Source: Macrobrachium rosenbergii
Taxonomy: Eukaryota > Arthropoda > Malacostraca > Decapoda > Palaemonidae
Length of the DNA stretch: 64,000 bases
Reading direction: 5' to 3'
Assembly (NCBI RefSeq): GCF_040412425.1
Contig: NC_089749.1
Coordinates: 19,265,162-19,329,161, forward strand
Both the position numbers and the translations under genes were made by a program. The notes under the pieces are model-generated. The model saw only the letters and a program-made list of their open reading frames with translations, was not told the origin of the DNA and made no database searches. Positions 61,103-64,000 of this stretch are shown one piece after another; positions within the stretch are counted from its first letter, which is position 1; every line of letters begins with the position of its first letter.

Positions 61103-61186
61103 ATAAAAAATTTATTAGCCATGAGTCAGTAAGTGATTCATGGTGAATGAAAAATTTATTAGCCATGAGTCAGTAAGTGATTCATG
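61103..61186 (+). repeat. Exact 37-bp tandem duplication with AP-1-like word
   Basis: AAAAATTTATTAGCCATGAG followed by TCAGTAAGTGATTCATG occurs twice without mismatch, offset by 44 bp (61106-61142 and 61150-61186). Each copy holds TGAGTCA. Confidence 0.95.
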
Positions 61187-61578
61187 CTAATAACCTTTTA
61201 AATTACTGCTGATTTTCACTTACATCGGGCTATTACGACTTAATGAAATGCGGCAATTGTGAATACCTAAAATCTGGATCCTAAGACTAAGTCACACCAT
61301 AGTTTTCAAATGCACACCGCCATCGTATTACGAAAGTAACTGACTTTCTCTCTGCCCCATTCCTTTAAACGTCACTTGATTTCTTTTATTAGTGTAGCTG
61401 CAGTAAATAAAGCAGTAGTGATAATGAGCATGTAACAACAAAGTCAACATTATTTGAAAATTTTAAATCAATATTGCATTCTGTTTTGAACATTTGGTAT
61501 CCAAAACAAATCCTGCGAGGAAAATGATTGAGAATGACGAAGTTTTGCTACTTATTATATGAGCCCACAATACGAAGC

Positions 61579-61579
<1 letters not shown>
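61187..61579. other. Unique sequence, no gene seen
   Basis: No coding signal. Confidence 0.6.
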
Positions 61580-61622
<43 letters not shown>

Positions 61623-61686
61623 TCTGCAAAAGTCTATGAACAAAACAGAAAAAGAACGGTAAGATTATATAGAGAGAAAGAGAGAG
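61580..61686. repeat. (GA)n microsatellite and short satellite run
   Basis: GA tract 61580-61618 and a second short GA run at 61671-61686. Confidence 0.93.
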
Positions 61687-61715
61687 CATACTGGATACTA
61701 CATACAGCCAATTAG

Positions 61716-61890
61716 TGGCAGATTACCTGTATACCTTTTAGCCTAAGAAGCGTAATCTGGGGTGTCCATCTCCTCTTGACGATTAGGGGACCGCAGATAC
61801 CACCGGCAGCTAATTGGCCCACGTTGACCGCAACAAATCTGCTGTCTTCATCCTTGACTCTTTCGCAGTTTACGGGAAACAATTTTGAAC
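61716..61890 (-). CDS. Possible coding segment, unidentified
   Basis: The minus-strand frame is open from a TAA near 61919 down to 61720. It reads SSKLFPVNCERVKDEDSRFV, then AVNVGQLAAGGICGPLIVKR, then RWTPQITLLRLKGIQ, with a natural residue mix. It ends at CAG|GTAATC, a donor-like site about 61720. No convincing acceptor marks the left edge. An overlapping minus-strand frame (61848-62213) is also open for 121 codons, so frame choice is uncertain. No family recognised. The exon at 19319-19438 is on the same strand and begins in phase 0, but a link across 42 kb is speculation. Confidence 0.25.
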
Positions 61891-62435
61891 TTGACTTGCA
61901 TTCTCCACCACGATATTAGATCAACTCGGCGATTACAAGTTTCTGAAATCCCTTCCCCTAAAGTTTTGGGCCAATCCAGCTCCATAAAGAAGGACAGCGG
62001 TGTCCTTATCACAGGGACACGAGGAATTAGCTCTGTTCCATCATTTTTGGTGGCAGGCTGCTCGCTTTTTCTTCTTATAACTTTTGTGTGCTGTTGCACA
62101 AACAACCGCGAAGAACGTCCAGGTCTTGCCCATTTATAAAAGTAGGCGAAAAACAGAACGAGAATGATGGTAGACTTTGTTTCATCGAAGGATAAATATA
62201 AATTGTGGACCAAACTACACTAAAACACTATCTAGTCGGTGTTTTGGAAGAATAATTTAGTTTTCACTTCGTTTCAGAACTCTCTCCCTGCTGTTTTACC
62301 CGAAACCTCCCAGGTTTTTCTTTTTCTTTGGACTGAGATGTACTCTTCTTCTGCTTCCCCTTTTTCGGTGATTTCTTCGGCATTCGGTAAGATATAGGCG
62401 GTGGACAGTTGTAAGATTCAGTGCATATGCTTTAC
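61891..62435. other. Unique sequence with long minus-strand open frame
   Basis: The 121-codon minus-strand frame (61848-62213) starts MVHNLYLSFDETKSTIILVL and includes a hydrophobic stretch near its start. No family recognised. Coding status is unresolved. Confidence 0.3.
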
Positions 62436-63596
62436 AAAAAAAAAAAAAAAAAAAATAGAGCTTTATTAGTCCTTTACAGATACGGTCCAGGGAAACGATA
62501 GCTTTTGCCTCAGTTTGTCTGTCCTTCGGTCCTTCTGTCTGTCTGTATGTCAGTCAACCAGTCAATGTGTCTGTCACGCTTCCCCTGTTTTTAACAAAAA
62601 GGTTCCAAGTCTATCAAGTTTTGAACAAATGCAGAGGAAAAAGCTTTGTTCTTGGCTGAAGTTTCAAGACAAAGACGTTTTGAAGTGGCGGAAGTATATG
62701 CCAAGTTGAGTTGAAGACATCAGGATCAACATCTTGTTGAGGACTGCTGGCAATATCTGGAAGGGTATCATTACGACCGGAAATGATAGGCCGTGATTAC
62801 AACTTTCTCTCCTCTTTACGATGATGTAACAAGTAGTCGAGACGCTATTGCATCTCTATAGATCACTCCACAAGAAAAAACGAAAAATGATGGAGAAACA
62901 GATTGTTGTTATTTTCTCGGGAAGATGTACCTCTCTCTCACCTTGCGTGATCTTCATGAAGTCATGGTGTGATCTGCTTGTTATCTTTTTTCCTTAGGAA
63001 CCTTAGCTTAGCTAAACCAGTCGGTTATTGTTCAGAGTTAGATATGGTACTGTTTTGCCTTTTTATTACACCCCTTTCTGCACCGTAGAAATGTAATCAA
63101 GGTTCGTGATGCTACTTTTAATTTTATAAGTTGTAATGCCGCTGGTGGCTAATCTGGACCTCGGGTGGTACAGACTTAAATTAGGTCGATGGAGGGTTAT
63201 CTCAGTTAGGCTAGGGAAGGGTTAATTCAGTCAGCAATTTATTTTTTTTATTTTACAGTCCCTTAACTTGAACTGCACATTGTTCATGTTATTTGAACAC
63301 CTGCTGCCATAATAACATTAATTAAGAAAAGTTGCAGGTTGTACAACGTAAGGGTACGCAAGCAAGATTTAGGTATGTTTAGTCAGGGTCTAAAGACCTT
63401 GGCCTTAATAAAGGGATTCGGCAACCAATCAGAGTTTAGAACGATAAGCCACCCACTGACTGCAAACTCACTGTTCGCGTAAATTACTATTTTGATTAGC
63501 CAGTAAATGCATTTGAAAATCAACTACCTTGTGAGTTGAACTTTTTTATTAACCCCATGGTTGTTATGTTAATTATTCGAGTATACACACTCACAC
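62436..63596. other. Unique sequence with A run and TCTG-rich stretch
   Basis: A run at about 62435-62455 and TCTGTC-rich sequence at 62512-62575. No gene is recognised in the rest. Confidence 0.55.
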
Positions 63597-63599
63597 ACA

Positions 63600-63671
<72 letters not shown>

Positions 63672-63740
63672 TATATATATGTATATATATAAATATATAT
63701 ATATATACATATATATTATATATATATGTGTGTGTGTGTA
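63590..63740. repeat. (AC)n(AT)n(GT)n degenerate compound microsatellite
   Basis: A short CACACAC run precedes AT repeats (about 63602-63668), then interrupted AT and a final GTGTGTGTGTG. Confidence 0.95.
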
Positions 63741-63960
63741 TGAGGGAGAGGTGTGTTTGTATTATGTTAGGGAAAACAAAACGTGCAAAATCCTTTTAGA
63801 ACGCGTGTACCCGCTCTTAGTGATATTTTACTTCTAGATCTGTAATGCACCATCACTGATAATAAAGATGTGGTTATAATAATTGATACAATAATAATAA
63901 TAACGCAAAAGTCAAATCTCTATACAAGTGGGCGGATGGTCGCAAAGTCATTGTCTGTCT
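63741..63960. other. Unique AT-rich sequence, no gene seen
   Basis: Contains a short AATAAT run at 63890-63903. Confidence 0.6.
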
Positions 63961-63971
63961 AATAAACAACT

Positions 63972-64000
63972 TACATACATACATACATAATACATACATA
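63972..64000. repeat. (ACAT)n microsatellite, cut by window end
   Basis: Tetranucleotide TACA repeat running to the last base of the window. Confidence 0.93.

Noticed and set aside
61755..61775. Epitope-tag-like sequence (AGCGTAATCTGG resembles the reverse complement of an HA tag end), possible vector contamination
   Set aside because: Only about 12 bases match and the flanks are ordinary genomic sequence, so this is coincidence.

Overview
This window looks like intergenic or long-intron DNA from a large, repeat-rich decapod crustacean genome (shrimp, prawn, crayfish or crab). The evidence is dense long dinucleotide arrays ((AT)n, (CT/GA)n, (GT/CA)n) and two short interspersed repeat families whose consensus I recognise from decapod genomes and transcript ends: one at 9411-9725 and 24029-24344, the other at 19585-19837 and 45690-45935. 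The species cannot be fixed from the sequence. There are no bacterial, organellar, rRNA or complete protein-coding genes.

Coding content is very sparse. The best candidate is a 120-bp minus-strand exon at 19319-19438: 40 open codons between an AG acceptor and an AAG|GTGGGT donor. Weaker exon-like pieces are a 43-nt plus-strand segment (15734-15776), a plus-strand open stretch (29383-29494) and a minus-strand open stretch (61716-61890). None could be assigned to a protein family. Reverse-transcriptase relics lie at about 12560-13600 (minus strand; LIAVFD, GGVPQG and ADDT motifs in shifted frames) and at 50020-50302 (plus; a GHVERMGE-type piece duplicated in tandem).

Layout. 1-8 kb: AT-rich unique DNA with microsatellites and one hairpin element (4601-4910). 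8.7-9.7 kb: three different repeats side by side (tRNA-like SINE, hairpin element, decapod SINE). 10-15 kb: LINE relic and a pair of tRNA-like repeats. 15-20 kb: the exon candidates and a SINE with a clear target-site duplication. 22.4-25.1 kb: an old tandem segmental duplication, one unit of which later received a SINE. 25.5-32 kb: unique GC-richer blocks, a near-perfect 273-bp palindrome and a degenerate minisatellite. 33-45 kb: dense microsatellites, another foldback and two locally amplified modules made of unique sequence plus (CT)n. 45.4-46.2 kb: a foldback element with long terminal inverted repeats, interrupted by a SINE. 47-56 kb: several degenerate minisatellites, notably an approximately 31-bp one at 53324-53935. 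55-59.7 kb: three inverted-repeat structures built around microsatellites. 59.7-64 kb: mostly unique.

The hairpin element occurs five times (4.6, 9.0, 48.1, 56.8 and 59.1 kb), always in the same orientation. I found no convincing undescribed functional system. The most interesting structures are the five-copy hairpin family (one copy lacking its own loop), the dated segmental duplication, the series of long foldbacks, and the orphan exon at 19.3 kb.
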